Assembly: GCA_029204225.1 (NCBI GenBank)
Contig: CM055104.1
Coordinates: 40,501,736-40,565,735 of the forward strand
From: Diphasiastrum complanatum
Lineage: Eukaryota; Streptophyta; Lycopodiopsida; Lycopodiales; Lycopodiaceae
Length of the DNA: 64,000 nucleotides
Direction: 5' to 3'
The first letter of the stretch is position 1, and each line of letters starts with the position of its first letter. This document shows positions 24,725 to 35,486 of this stretch, in pieces. The position numbers were made by a program, and so were the translations under genes. The notes under the pieces are model-generated. The model saw only the letters and a list, made by a program, of their open reading frames with translations. It did not search any database and had not been told where the DNA came from.

Positions 24725-25290
24725 GTGCGCATCACTGAGGCTGCCCTTGCTGCCATAGGTATAGCATCTAGAACACAAGCCTCACCCAACCATAAATAGG
24801 CCAAATAGGCCATAAAGTCTTACATCGACCTCACCAATGATTTGCACTAGACCAACGACAGATACTTCCTTGATGCCATCACTAAGCCTTCCATACACGC
24901 AGCTGCCCAGCTCCTAAATAACTTCCTGATGGTTGGCAACCTCATAAAACACTGCATCACTTCTCAAATCCTCCATCGGATAGTTGAGTCCTATACCAAG
25001 TGAGCCAAAGCCCCTCTTGAACCATATAACTGGTTCAAGACTATTTCCGGTGAGCTCAAACGAGCTATTAAGAGCAATACTAAGCAGCAGTTCGCTGCTG
25101 GCCCTTTGTCGTCTCTTCTAGCCGCCTCTTACCTGGAAAACAAAATCCATGGCTTCCACCTGGATTCTGTGCTTTCGGTCTATGAAGAAGCACCGGCCGA
25201 GTCGTCCCACCAAGCCTCCAGTTCACATAGTCGACGTCGTCCACGCAGCGAGATCGTCATTCCTGACTTGTCCTCCGCGTCACGATGTTG
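24725..25290 (+). pseudogene. Coding-like frame of unknown origin inside the copia element
   Basis: A single frame from 24725 holds a protein-like sequence with four in-frame stops in about 190 codons. Readable pieces are KVRITEAALAAIGIASRTQA, DRYFLDAITKPSIHAAAQLL, NWFKTISGELKRAIKSN, SSLLAASYLENKIHGFHLDS, and a Ser/Arg-rich tail with RRRPRSEIVIPD. It is more GC-rich than its surroundings and lies exactly where the protease should be. I do not recognise it as a copia domain. It could be a captured host exon, an insertion, or an unfamiliar transposon protein. All stops are TAG or TGA. Confidence 0.45.
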
Positions 25291-25527
25291 TACTAGGCAT
25301 ACAACGCCAGCTACGCTTCCGTCCCCTCCTGCTATTTGCATTGAACTTCCTATTCCCCATCTTTGTTGTGGATGCGTAGTGTTAATGTTTAGGGTTAATG
25401 GATGTTAGAGTTAGATGTGGATCTTCTATTCATGCTAAAATCTGAACTATACTATCGCTCTCATGGGAACGAACCTACGCGTGACAACCAACTTCGTCTC
25501 TTGATGCTAGATTGACTAGATCGTGGT

Positions 25528-26328
25528 TTGAGGTTAGGCAAGGAAAGAAACCCACTACAACAAGCCACTAGAGCTAAGTCCATTTTAGAATTGATACATA
25601 GTGATCTGTGTGGCCCCATGATCATTCCCTCTCTGAGTTCAACACTATATTTTATTACTTTTATCAATGACTTTTCAAGATTTACCAATATTATGTTCAT
25701 GAAGAACAGTTTGAGGCTTTTAACTATTTCAGAGAATTCAAGCAGTTTGCTGAGACATAGACTAGTCGAAAACTCAAGACCTACGCACAGACAGTGGGGG
25801 AGAGTATCTGTTAGACGAAATATCCGAGTACTTATCATCATGCGACATTTATCATGAGTTCACCACTACAAACCACAACAAAATGGAGTAGCCGAGAGGA
25901 AGAACTGAACATTACTCAATGCAACACGATCGATGATGTCAAATGCTCAACTACCCAAGAATTTTCGGGTTGAAGCAATTTCAACAACTTGCTATCTGCA
26001 GAACTATTCAAGCACTAAAGTAGTCGACTCAAATACTCCATTTGAAGCCTTTCATGTATACAAAACAAGTCTGAAGCACCTCAGAGTGTTTGGTTGTCTT
26101 TGTTATGTATGGATTCCATCTGACCTAAGAAAGAAGCTCGACCCTATTGGCTATAGAAGTATCTTCATTGGATACTCGACATCACACAAAGCCTATCAAA
26201 TCTACGATGTCGAATCGGGCCGAATCATAGTCAGTCAAGACGTCGTCTTCCTCAAAGATAGATTTTATGACCAAATAGAAGCAGCCAATGCAAGAGTTCA
26301 TTCCAATGACTCCCATCACCATCGATAG
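25528..26328 (+). pseudogene. Copia integrase remnant
   Basis: It begins with TRAKSILELIHSDLCGPM (first catalytic Asp) and YFITFINDFSR. Frames then shift through the second Asp region. The catalytic Glu block is intact as QQNGVAERKN near 25880, followed by the C-terminal half: RSMMSNAQLPKNF, STKVVDSNTPFEAFH, LRVFGCLCYVWIPSDLRKKL, FIGYSTSHKAYQIYD and VSQDVVFLKDRFYD. Stops and shifts interrupt it. No RT follows, so the element is truncated at about 26330. Confidence 0.9.
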
Positions 26329-26394
26329 ACTCTTGACCTATTGTTTCGACAACAATCGAAGATACCCATGTCACATCTAGTATGTGAGCTTCAG

Positions 26395-26490
26395 AATAAT
26401 TCTTGATTTGGATAGCCGATACTCAAGTGTATAAGGTTATTAGTTATGTCTCATCATTCCGGACTTGGCCGGTAGAAGAAAACTACCACT
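26395..26490 (+). repeat. LTR fragment, same family as 63906 and 54584
   Basis: ttgatttggatagccgatac, tcaagtgtataaggttatta and ccggacttggcc match the start of the LTR at 63906 (gacttggatatccggtactc ... gattattag) with moderate divergence. It marks the truncation point of the copia element on its left. Confidence 0.55.
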
Positions 26491-27083
26491 GCCTGCATAT
26501 AATGACCCAATATGCACAAATTAAGAAGCAAGGAACTCTTGGTAAGACACTGTTGACCTCTGCAATGAAGTGCCCAATGATGTCAAGGTAGAACATATCT
26601 ACAAGATGACCAACCAACTACAACATGAAGTTGAGATAAAGACCAGCTTGGCAAAATTGATGAAAGTAAGATTGGACGAGCAACAACATTTTGATTCAAG
26701 TATTCGTACAATTTCAAAGTTGGGGAAGGGCCTTTGCTTGAGGGAGGTCGGCTAAGGCTGAAGGCCCTTTTGAAGGTGGAGCTGATGATAATTTTTTATT
26801 TCTCTTTTGTTTTAAATTGGTTTTTACATGCACCTTCTAGGTGGAATGTGCCTGTTTAAAAAGATAAAACTTTTTACAAGCACCTTCTAGTGGATGTGAG
26901 CAAAAAAGGGCCCACGGATTGCACCTGTTTAGGTGCATCCATTTGCTTTGTAACAAAAGTCATAACTAGTTCTAGGATCTGATTTTAGAATCAGAGTACA
27001 ATGACAAAATCAATTACAGTAATTTCAAACGAGGCAAACCATTCTCCTTTTGCATTTAAGATACAATACTACTATAGAACATT

Positions 27084-27178
27084 GGTTCATTGCATTAAAA
27101 TGATGACAAAACGTTGGTTCATTCCATTAAAATGATGATAAAACGTTGGTTCATTGCATTAAAATGATGATAAAACCC
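27084..27178 (+). repeat. Tandem repeat, 32-bp unit, three copies
   Basis: The unit ggttcattgcattaaaatga plus tga(t/c)aaaacgtt is repeated at 27084, 27116 and 27148 with one or two mismatches per copy. There are no spacers, so it is not a CRISPR array. Confidence 0.9.
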
Positions 27179-27823
27179 AAAGATAGATCCATTCAACATA
27201 TAATAAACATACACATACACTGATCAAAATGACAATATCATCGAAGGATTTGATACACTCATAAATTTGGTAAATGCTCAAGTTTCTACTATCAAAGAGC
27301 GAATCCCTTAGCTGGGGGCCACTTGTTGGAGGCTGCCACTAGTGGATGCCTTTGTAAACAATGGGGTCAACGGCCACATGTCGCAGTCATCATCTCCCTC
27401 GTACATCTAGGGAAGAGTGAATTGGAGGGATTGGGAATAAAGAATCCATGGAAGTAAGAGGCATCTTCTAGGTTGCCTTCTTCAACCTCCTCCTAAGGTA
27501 AAGGTTATTGCCTACTTAGAAGCTTTAAATGTCGGGTGCCCATGATCAAAAGGTAGAGCTTTAAGTGAAAGAGTATCAATGACACACTCTCTCACTTAAA
27601 TTGCATGGTTGGGTGGGTAGTGACACAATCTCTCACTTAACTTGTACCCTTAGATGGGCATCTAAGGCATTGGCATTTAAAATGCTTAAATGCAGAAAGG
27701 CTGAATGGATTCATATGTGAGTTCCATAAACACTGAGAGAGTAAACATCCTGGACAAACCTCAGGTAGTGTTCTTGCATGATTAAGATTGTGAAAGAACA
27801 GCACCTTGTTCGTGATGAGTAAC

Positions 27824-27900
27824 ACCGTTATTCAGTCGATCACATGAATTGATATAGTGTTCGGTAGTACCGTTACTCAGTCGATCACATGAATTGATAT
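27824..27900 (+). repeat. Direct repeat, 45-bp period, two copies
   Basis: accgtta(t/c)tcagtcgatcacatg plus aattgatat occurs at 27824 and again at 27869, almost identical. Confidence 0.85.
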
Positions 27901-28585
27901 CCAGATTATTAGGTCAGAAAAATACAAAAGCATGATGCGTGATGCTTTTTTGTGTGTCTGAGAGTTCTCAGTCTATTGGAGAGTAGGACCCATTATCAGG
28001 GAAAGGTGTATACCGTATGCATGCAACAATTACGACTGCTTACAGAAATCACAGAGCGATGCATTGATGAAGTAAATACTAACATTGATGGACGACATCG
28101 TACATTTTCAACACTGCACCGTGAAAATACGTCTAATACATCTGCAGCAGCTTTTTGCACTCGGTAAATAAACGTATGAATCAAACCAGACTCGTTGAAC
28201 GGGATAACTGTGGAGGTTTTCATGTATAAGACACGCTATTCAGTTACGGATTTTGCAAAGCACAGCTCCAAATTTAGATGTTGATTTGAGGATAATATCA
28301 CATGATACGCAAGCAATGTCAAGCTGCATGCAGCAAGCTTTGGTATCCGCCATCATTTGTGATGATCGTTATTTCTAATTTGAGATTATTCATCGTTTAT
28401 TGATAGTTATACATGCGACTCTGCGATAAAATATAGGATTCGGTGGTCTGGATATTGCTGGCCATATCAGAATAAACTATAAACCTAATGAAAGAAACAG
28501 CGCCAGCGAAGCATGCACTCTTATGCTAGTTCAGCAAATTAGTATCTTGACGATGCTTTGCTTCAGCTGCAGTTGGACAATTTTC

Positions 28586-30133
28586 TCAAAAGTCAATAAC
28601 TTCAGGAATTTTCACAGGCAGATCATGAATACAATCTATCCATGGGCTGCATTTCGGGACACCTATGTCTCTGAGAGCCCTCCACACCGCACTATTGCAT
28701 TTAAACCCGCTACCGAACGCTATCTGCCATGTTCTGTCTCCTTTCTTCATTCTACATTTGGCTTCAATGTAAGCAAGCTCATACCAGATAGAAGACGAAG
28801 AAGTGTTGCCAAACCTATAAAGAGTCATGCGAGACGACTCGACGTCTTGGGATTCAAGCTTTAGCGTCTTCTCAACCACGTCTATAACTGTCTTGCCACC
28901 CGCATGGATGCAGAAATGTTCAAAAGCCCTCTTAAAGTCAGGTATGTAAGACTTGATCTTCGAGTTGAACAACTTTTTTGCCACAATAAAAGCGACGAAG
29001 ATGAGCTGCTCTGACAACGGTAATACCAAAGGGCCAAGAGATGAGATGTTTGTTTTAAGTGCATCGCCAGCGCTAAGCATCAGATCCTTTGTCAACGTTA
29101 CTCCAGTTTTTCCTTCCTCATCTTGCTCTTGGAAGACGCATCTGTAACTGCCATCGACTGCGCCTTTGTGAGTGCGCACTGTGTACAAGAGTTGATACTT
29201 TGCCCGCGATCTGTCGATGCTTTTGTTTGAAAGAAGAACCGCTGCTCCTCCAACTCGGAACAAACAATTAGGAAGAAGCATCGACCGGCGATTGCCAAAG
29301 TAGACGTTTTGCGTGATATTTTCGGTACTGACAACAATAGCGTACTTATTGCTATGGACATGCAGGAGTTCTTTTGCCAGATCTATGGAGATCACTCCTG
29401 CGCTGCATCCCATGCCACTAAGGTGGTACGATAGAATGTTACTGCGCATTTTATAATGGTTGACAATCATGGAGGAAAGAGATGGCGTAGGGTTGAAAAG
29501 GCTGCAATTTGTAATGAGGATATCAATGTCCTTGGGTCTTACCCCCGTCTTCTCCAGTAGTTCATCCAAGGCAGCAAAAATAACCATCTCTGACTCGCGA
29601 CGCGCTGCAGTAAAATCTGGCATAGGTGGAAGGTAATGAATGCTCTCAGGCAAAACTGTAAGCTCGCCCAAGCCTGATCTCGCCAAAATCCGATTTTGAA
29701 ACTCTCTGCTTTTCTCGTTGAAGCAATTGCCGAGGATGCTGTGTTCTATAAAAGCTGAGAACGGCGCACGAAGATGGCTTGGAGGCCTGAAGCATGCAAA
29801 ATCTATCAGATAAACGGAAGGCTGCCTACAAATTACATAGCTTATTCCCATAAATAGGAGGAAGACAAAGGCAACTATTGAGCTAGTTAGTTTAGAATTC
29901 TGCAAATGACTCCACAGCTGCATCACATCGTCAGCCCGCAAATGCGCCAATTGGAACAGCATCACCAGAATCATGGCTTTCGTGAACGTCTGACGGATCA
30001 CTCGCTCATAGAGATAAAAATAACCTAGCTTGAAGTAGTTCAACTTCGAACTGTGCATCCAATCCGGTTCGAGCCTAAACATTGATAGAGTTTCAGTAGA
30101 ATTCTGCTCTCTGTCATCTGCTTCTGTCTTCAT
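28586..30133 (-). CDS. KCS: 3-ketoacyl-CoA synthase (very-long-chain fatty acid elongase condensing enzyme)
   Basis: A complete, intronless 515-codon frame. I start it at the ATG at 30133 (MKTEADDREQN); the frame stays open only nine codons further upstream, without an ATG. KCS enzymes condense malonyl-CoA with an acyl-CoA, the first step of very-long-chain fatty acid elongation for waxes, suberin and sphingolipids in the ER membrane. Two hydrophobic segments near residues 52-72 and 83-103 fit the usual N-terminal anchors. The FAE1/type III PKS-like domain follows with all three catalytic residues: Cys243 in LSGMGCSAGVISIDLAK, His410 in FCIHAGGKTVIDV, Asn443 in RFGNTSSSSIWYELAYIEAK. Length is typical (about 490-520). 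It lies between TE-rich flanks without being interrupted. The paralogue cannot be named from sequence alone. Confidence 0.96.
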   Translation of the reverse strand: MKTEADDREQNSTETLSMFRLEPDWMHSSKLNYFKLGYFYLYERVIRQTFTKAMILVMLFQLAHLRADDVMQLWSHLQNSKLTSSIVAFVFLLFMGISYVICRQPSVYLIDFACFRPPSHLRAPFSAFIEHSILGNCFNEKSREFQNRILARSGLGELTVLPESIHYLPPMPDFTAARRESEMVIFAALDELLEKTGVRPKDIDILITNCSLFNPTPSLSSMIVNHYKMRSNILSYHLSGMGCSAGVISIDLAKELLHVHSNKYAIVVSTENITQNVYFGNRRSMLLPNCLFRVGGAAVLLSNKSIDRSRAKYQLLYTVRTHKGAVDGSYRCVFQEQDEEGKTGVTLTKDLMLSAGDALKTNISSLGPLVLPLSEQLIFVAFIVAKKLFNSKIKSYIPDFKRAFEHFCIHAGGKTVIDVVEKTLKLESQDVESSRMTLYRFGNTSSSSIWYELAYIEAKCRMKKGDRTWQIAFGSGFKCNSAVWRALRDIGVPKCSPWIDCIHDLPVKIPEVIDF

Positions 30134-31089
30134 TTTACAGAATATGGATTCGAAGTTCAAGATCGTGTTGTACGCCTGTATGTTCTTTTAGGAATCCCAA
30201 TGATCAGTACTGCTCTCATGAGAAACTAAATGCAACGTGGTGGATGTAGCCAGAGGATTTAGAGTTATCGCCGCGCAGCAATTGGGGAAAGAGTCTGATG
30301 TAATGGAGGAGAAAGTTGGCTGGAGAAATTGCATCTATTCACCTACTCCCAACAGCCTCCCTTTTTGAGATTTTGACATCTTCCTGTCCACATACTTTTC
30401 ATCTACCAGGTATCCAAACAAGCTCATTTTACGAGGCACATTATCTTACATAATCGCCAAGAACGAAGCAACAATCGTGAATAGCATCTTATTTTTACAA
30501 TATCAACAAAGCAATAGCACTTACTTCCAGTGAGTGATCATTACATTTACGCAGATCCGAGAATCCTCTGAATGATATGCCAATCCGAGAATCCTCTGAA
30601 TCATGATATGCATTAAATAGCACCGATCTACCATGATTTCTAACATAGTTGGTGCTTAGCAACAGTGTTTCAATTTCCGGACTACATATTATTGGGTAGG
30701 CAAGACATCGCCATCTCGCCGCCCCGCCAACAGGTACATGGAAGCCAAGACTAAACTTTTCTTAGATCGGATACAGTTGCTTATCGCGATCGGAGTAGCA
30801 AAGCATTTGACGTGCCACCCAGTGACTGAAGTAGCAGCTTGGCCTTGTCAAATTTTGCAAATTAATCGGTGGTTTAGGAAGGGGTTGGGCATCCGGATTG
30901 TTACTTAATGACAGACGTGTATCAATTCAAGAATCAGTAACTATTGTTATTAAAGCTGGGTATTTGCTATTAAACCAGAAGCGTGATGCATAATCGACAT
31001 TCAAAAATTCCCTCAGCGTGGTTCATGATAATCGACGTTCGAAAAGTTTTCGCTGATATGGCACACTCATTTGTTAACACTGAGCTCGG
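30134..31089. other. Upstream region of KCS, non-coding
   Basis: No gene. It would contain the KCS promoter on the minus strand, but I could not place a convincing TATA box at the expected distance. A short direct repeat, atccgagaatcctctgaat, occurs at 30555 and 30583 (28-bp period). Confidence 0.55.
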
Positions 31090-31280
31090 CCGCTATTATA
31101 ATACAGCAGGGTAGCATGGCCTTTCTTGTCACCTTTTCATTCACAGATAATGTTGAGTATCTATTGATTGCAAAAGCTGTCTCCTTAATCTATCCACCTC
31201 TCCATTTGGTTTGTACTTTGTACTTGATATTGTATACCCACTTGTTCCCTGCTGCTTTCCTCTTTTCTTGTGGCAGTCTA
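31090..31280 (-). pseudogene. Copia reverse transcriptase fragment
   Basis: Minus-strand frames read AAGNKWVYNIKYK, then YKPNGEVDRLRRQLLQ, then YSTLSVNEKVTRKAML. These align in order with the RVT_2 start of copia elements (GNKWVYKIKYKPNGEVDRLKARLVAKGx...YDETFSPVAKMVTIR) with frameshifts between blocks. The + strand open frame of about 100 codons over the same bases is an antisense shadow. Confidence 0.7.
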
Positions 31281-31616
31281 TTCCAGGTTTCATTTTTCTT
31301 TATTGAATCCATTTCCTCTTTCATTGCCATGTCCCACCCTTTCCATTCTTGGTTCCGCGGTTGCTTTCCCCTATGAATGCCATTTCCATCGTATCTTTCT
31401 AGATGTTTTCGTGGGTTTAGGATATTTTGCCATCCATTTCTTCATCTACTCCAGTTTTGGATCATCTCCATGTTCACCTTCATTGGCACATATGGTTATT
31501 CATTCTCTTTCACGGACTTTGGGCTTGGATTAGATTTTTTTGTCATTTAGCCAATCAAAGTGAAGGAGTTTTACAAAGTGTTAATTCCAATTTTAATAAA
31601 TCTTTGTTAGTGTGCA

Positions 31617-31618
<2 letters not shown>

Positions 31619-31668
<50 letters not shown>

Positions 31669-31727
31669 ATTGCCGATGCTTTTGACGATGGCAAGATTTG
31701 ATTGAGGATTGTTTTCTCATGCGGCTG

Positions 31728-31792
<65 letters not shown>
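31619..31792 (+). repeat. (TA)n and (TA)n-(GA)n microsatellites
   Basis: (TA)n at about 31619-31663 and again at 31730-31766. The second runs directly into (GA)n up to about 31792. Confidence 0.95.
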
Positions 31793-33055
31793 TAGAAAAG
31801 GGAGAGAGAAGACATAGCAAATGGCTCGAGGGCTAGAGGGAGGGGGCGTGTGTGTCCGTGTTTGTGTGTGTGTGTGTGTTGTTTAGAGTTTAGGAAAATG
31901 GAGAGGGGTAGAGGGAGAGAGAGGGGGGAAGAGAGAGAGAGAGACAGACAACGATGTTGTGTTTAGAGTTGAGAGAGGGAGAGGAAAAGAGAGAGTGTGG
32001 GTGTGTGTTTAGGGTTTACAAAAGAGAGAGAGGGAGAGAGGGGGTATGTGTTTGGGGTTTAGAAAAAGAGAGAGAGATGACCGTCTACCCTACGTTCCCT
32101 CCCTTTCGTAGCCCAACAATCTTTCTTTTCCACCCTCCTTCCTTTCACTTTCCCTCCCCTTTGACTTCATACATTTAATATAGCTATATTGTTGTTTTCT
32201 AACATAGCTTTGATATGTGAAGAAAGCATTTCAACTCTAAAAGCTAACCCTAACCTTGTTTATCCCATGTTGCACCTCTCTTTTGCCTTCTAAAATGCCA
32301 TATAAAACCCCCTCCGAAACGTCTCTACACCCCCTTTCTATATCCTTCAAACTTCACCCCAATCACCACTTTTGCTCTCCCAAACCCTAATTCTTAACCC
32401 ATCTCTAACCTTACCCATACTCTAAACCATAAACCTAATCCTATTTTTCCCTCTTTTTTTACCCCCTAAAGTCTATGTTACATTTTCCAAGGAACGTTCC
32501 TAGCTCTCCCCCAACCTCGGTTCTATCTCCCCACCCCCGTATCTCATAAACTATTAAGGCACTCCTACCCCCCTCAAATAAAGTCCTAGATTACTTATCA
32601 TCACAGTAACTTGATGATAAAGTAAACACAGAGTAAGTGGTGGGGATACAAAGCTTCGACAAAGATAGAAAAAATCCACACAAAACTGGCTTGCATAACT
32701 TGAGTCTTGGACGAAGATCTCATATGGAAATTGCATGGTTTTGTGTGACATAAGTGGCTCCACAGTAGGAACTCCAATAAGATGTATTAGCAAAATCCAA
32801 GAGACAATTGTCATCCAAGTTAATATTCAATATCAAAATTAAAAATCACCATAGTACTTATTAGGTGACTTCACACAGTGATCAAAATATGCTTCAATAT
32901 TTTTCTTCAATTCTTAAACTACAACGATTTTGACTAAAAATAACGTGTTGATCCACATATCTAAAAATAACTTCATGAAGTTTCAAACATGAAAAGAGAT
33001 CAAATGAAGAAGTGGTGAAGGTATTTACTAAATGGCTATCATTGTCAGCTTTTAG
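31793..33055. other. Simple-sequence region with telomere-like phrases, then non-coding DNA
   Basis: 31793-32100 is purine-rich GA/GT repeat DNA that repeatedly contains gtttagagttt, gtttagggttt and gtttggggttt. 32340-32460 has the pyrimidine counterpart (aaaccctaa, ctaaaccataaaccta). These are degenerate relatives of the plant telomere repeat TTTAGGG in both orientations but not a true array. 32460-33055 shows no gene, though it may hold the 3' UTR of the exon at 33056. Confidence 0.6.
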
Positions 33056-33163
33056 TCACTTTGTTTCTCTTCTAACTGCTTCGGTCCTGGTTTCCAATTC
33101 AATTCGAAGTGCTAAATGCTGCTGCAAAAACTCCTCTCTTTGTCTTTGTATGAGTTCCTTGAG
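33056..33163 (-). CDS. Probable terminal exon of an unidentified coiled-coil host protein
   Basis: On the minus strand a strong acceptor (TTTTGTTCTCAG) is followed by 35 codons and a TGA: LKELIQRQREEFLQQHLALR, then IELETRTEAVRRETK. The composition (Gln, Glu, Arg, Leu) predicts a helix or coiled coil, and the frame is clean. Upstream exons should lie above 33164, but the copia insertion at 33903-39185 intervenes and I could not find the preceding exon. It might belong with the minus-strand exons at 39.3 or 41.5 kb; that is conjecture. Confidence 0.5.
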   Translation of the reverse strand, partial: LKELIQRQREEFLQQHLALRIELETRTEAVRRETK

Positions 33164-33902
33164 CTGAGAACAAAATCATTTAGACTCAACACCACATGGT
33201 TGTGGACTTAAGTCTGTTGAGCTATATAAGTAGATAATACGATGTCAAAAAACTAATTGATTGCAACTTTTTTTAACTTGGATACAAACATTGGTGTAAT
33301 TCAAACAAAACATCACATTTTAATGTCAATAATCGAAAATGTAAGCCCTATTATCTTTTCTACATTATCAAGAACATGCACCTACATTGAGCATGTGCAT
33401 AGACAATGTTACAATGTCAAGTGCTACAACATGAAGTTTGACAAAAGATTTCAAGTCTTAGAAGTTTGAAGCGGATAGGAAAAAACCATTTTGTCTAACT
33501 TTGACAACAAAGAGCCATCCTTTTTTTATCCCCTATAATAGACTCCAAGACAAAAATATAATTTTCTTTCTTAAAACCTTATTTAGCTTGGGTGCCATTT
33601 TCATCAAGATTTTTTCTCTCATCATCTCAAAAATCTCAAAAATGGTTAAATGAAATCTCAAATGTGCCTCATAATAGTTTCATCTTCAGTTATCACTTGA
33701 GTCAAGATAAATATGTATATATATATTGACTGAAAAAATGATCTCAATATCACTATTTTAGATCAATTGAATGTAAAGTGCTACTAACTCCTAAGACTTT
33801 GCAGTTGAACAATATCTTACCTCTCTAAAATATCTCATTGGACATAAAATATCTTGGAAACTGGGCATGGGCATGGATAAGATCATTACTTGACATCATG
33901 AT

Positions 33903-34176
33903 AGTTAGAATTAAAGTAGAATCATTGTGCTACTGTACTGTGGGTCCTATCAGTGGATAAGAATCAGTTGGCCTCGCCACGAGGCAAGTCGACGGGACAC
34001 GTGTCCCGCCAACGGCAACCTGGGTCATGCATGGGTTGCCTGAGTGAACAACTATATGTACAGTGTAATTTCGTTTTGAGAAATATAGTTGCTATGTGAG
34101 CTTGTTGTGGAGAGTGTTTTATGTCTGTGTTACTGTGTAGCATGATCTATGTTCCTGTGCAAAGCAAATTCTAAGT
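33903..34176 (+). repeat. 5' LTR of the 33.9-kb copia element
   Basis: 274 bp. It ends ...gcaaattctaagt immediately before tggtatcagagtgg. A short palindromic segment, cacgaggcaagtcgacggga, and cacgtgtcccg lie in its first third. Confidence 0.93.
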
Positions 34177-34190
34177 TGGTATCAGAGTGG
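34177..34190 (+). other. Primer-binding site
   Basis: tggtatcagagtgg matches the 3' end of initiator Met-tRNA in the usual plant copia manner and directly follows the LTR. Confidence 0.93.
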
Positions 34191-35486
34191 TACAGGGAGC
34201 GTACACAGTATAGCATCGTCGTTGAAGAGAGCTTTGGGAGAACTGTCTTCTGAGAGTTCGGGGTTTACAGCAGGTTGAAGACGGAAGGAAAAACACTGGT
34301 GCAGAGAGTTTAGCACACAGAAGCTTGGTTAGCTTGAGACTGTGTGAGGATTCAGAGACAAGGGTTGTCGGCTGAATCAGAACCTCGGCAAACGGAATTT
34401 TGAAATTCCGAAGCAGGCTATTCGGTGTTTGCAGTCAGTGTGCAATCATTCGGACACCGTTTGACAAACAGATTGAAGCATCAGCTTTCCAATGGTAGGG
34501 CGACCTCAGAGCAATTGATTTGGCCAGCCAGAGAGCTGTGAAAAGCAAGCCAAGATCAAAAGTTGCAAGCAAAACCTTGGTCAAGGGTTTGGAAGCCAAA
34601 TACTTGGTTTTCTCTCTATTCTGAACTATTTTGGTTGCTGTGAAATCTCAGGAGAAGGGCGCCCTAGCAGTACGAATCAAACCTGAAGTGGCCGTGGACA
34701 GCTGCAAGCAGTACAATGCGTTGGATCTACGGGTGGCCAAAACCCTGCAGCCATAGCTTGAAGCTCGTGAAGGAGAAGGAGGCCGCGAGGAGGCTATCAT
34801 GCGCGGTGAAGGGAGTGGAGCTGTAGCGCTCTGAAGTGTCCAACGGCTGGAGTACCCTATTTCAACTTTTTGGAAAGATCACAGCTATAGGATTGAGAGT
34901 AGATATGGATCGACGGTTGAGATCGCGCTACTTAAGATGAATATCCACAGTTGGATCAAAATCGACCTTTAGATGGAGTCTGAAGGGTAGTTGAAGAAGG
35001 CAAAGAGGCTTTGAAGTAATTATAGCCATTCAACTTCAATAAGAATTTTCACATTGAAAGTTGAGTTGGGTTCCAAGTTCATGAAGTGTGAAGTTTCTTC
35101 ACTCTGAAGAAACAGTTCAAAAACGAGAAAAGTCCCTATTTTTGGGTCCTTTGTCCGTTTTGACCCAAACGAAAGGCTATAACCTCCAAACGAAGGGCAC
35201 CCGGACTGTACCTGCAAGTACGGTACAGCAAAACAGAGTGATTGCAGCTGAGAAAGTGTTCGGAGTGCGCCAAAAGTGATTTCACCATTCCACTGGGCAC
35301 GTAGTTGGGAGTTGACGACTGAGTGCATTTCGGAAGGCGACGCCGATTTGGCTTTCAAATTGGTGGAAAAGTGGCGAGTGGCCTGGTAAAGGAAAAAGTT
35401 CAGGTCATTATTTTCAACTTTTGACATCACTGTTGGCCTCAGCATACTATTTTTAGCCTACGGTATAAGTTTCAAGCAGTTTTGCG
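34191..35486 (+). other. Long non-coding leader of the copia element
   Basis: About 1.3 kb lie between the PBS and the gag ATG, unusually long for a copia element. No conserved domain is readable on the + strand. The minus-strand open frame at 35020-35445 has no recognisable homology. Confidence 0.6.

Larger units (their letters stand above)
26491..28585. other. Intergenic region downstream of the KCS gene
   Basis: No gene is supported. Short repeats are present: a caccttctag-containing phrase twice near 26830 and 26881, the 32-bp triplet at 27084, and the 45-bp pair at 27824. A + strand open frame at 27952-28167 lacks homology and is not called. The KCS 3' untranslated region would lie just below 28586. 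Confidence 0.6.

Noticed and set aside
27084-27178. CRISPR-like direct repeats
   Set aside because: The 32-bp units are contiguous with no spacers, and the genome is eukaryotic.
28523-29361. Small frames overlapping the KCS gene on both strands
   Set aside because: They are shadows of the KCS reading frame, which carries the full catalytic triad.
31071-31376. Hydrophobic 101-codon open frame on the + strand
   Set aside because: The opposite strand over the same bases carries recognisable copia RT blocks, so this is an antisense shadow.
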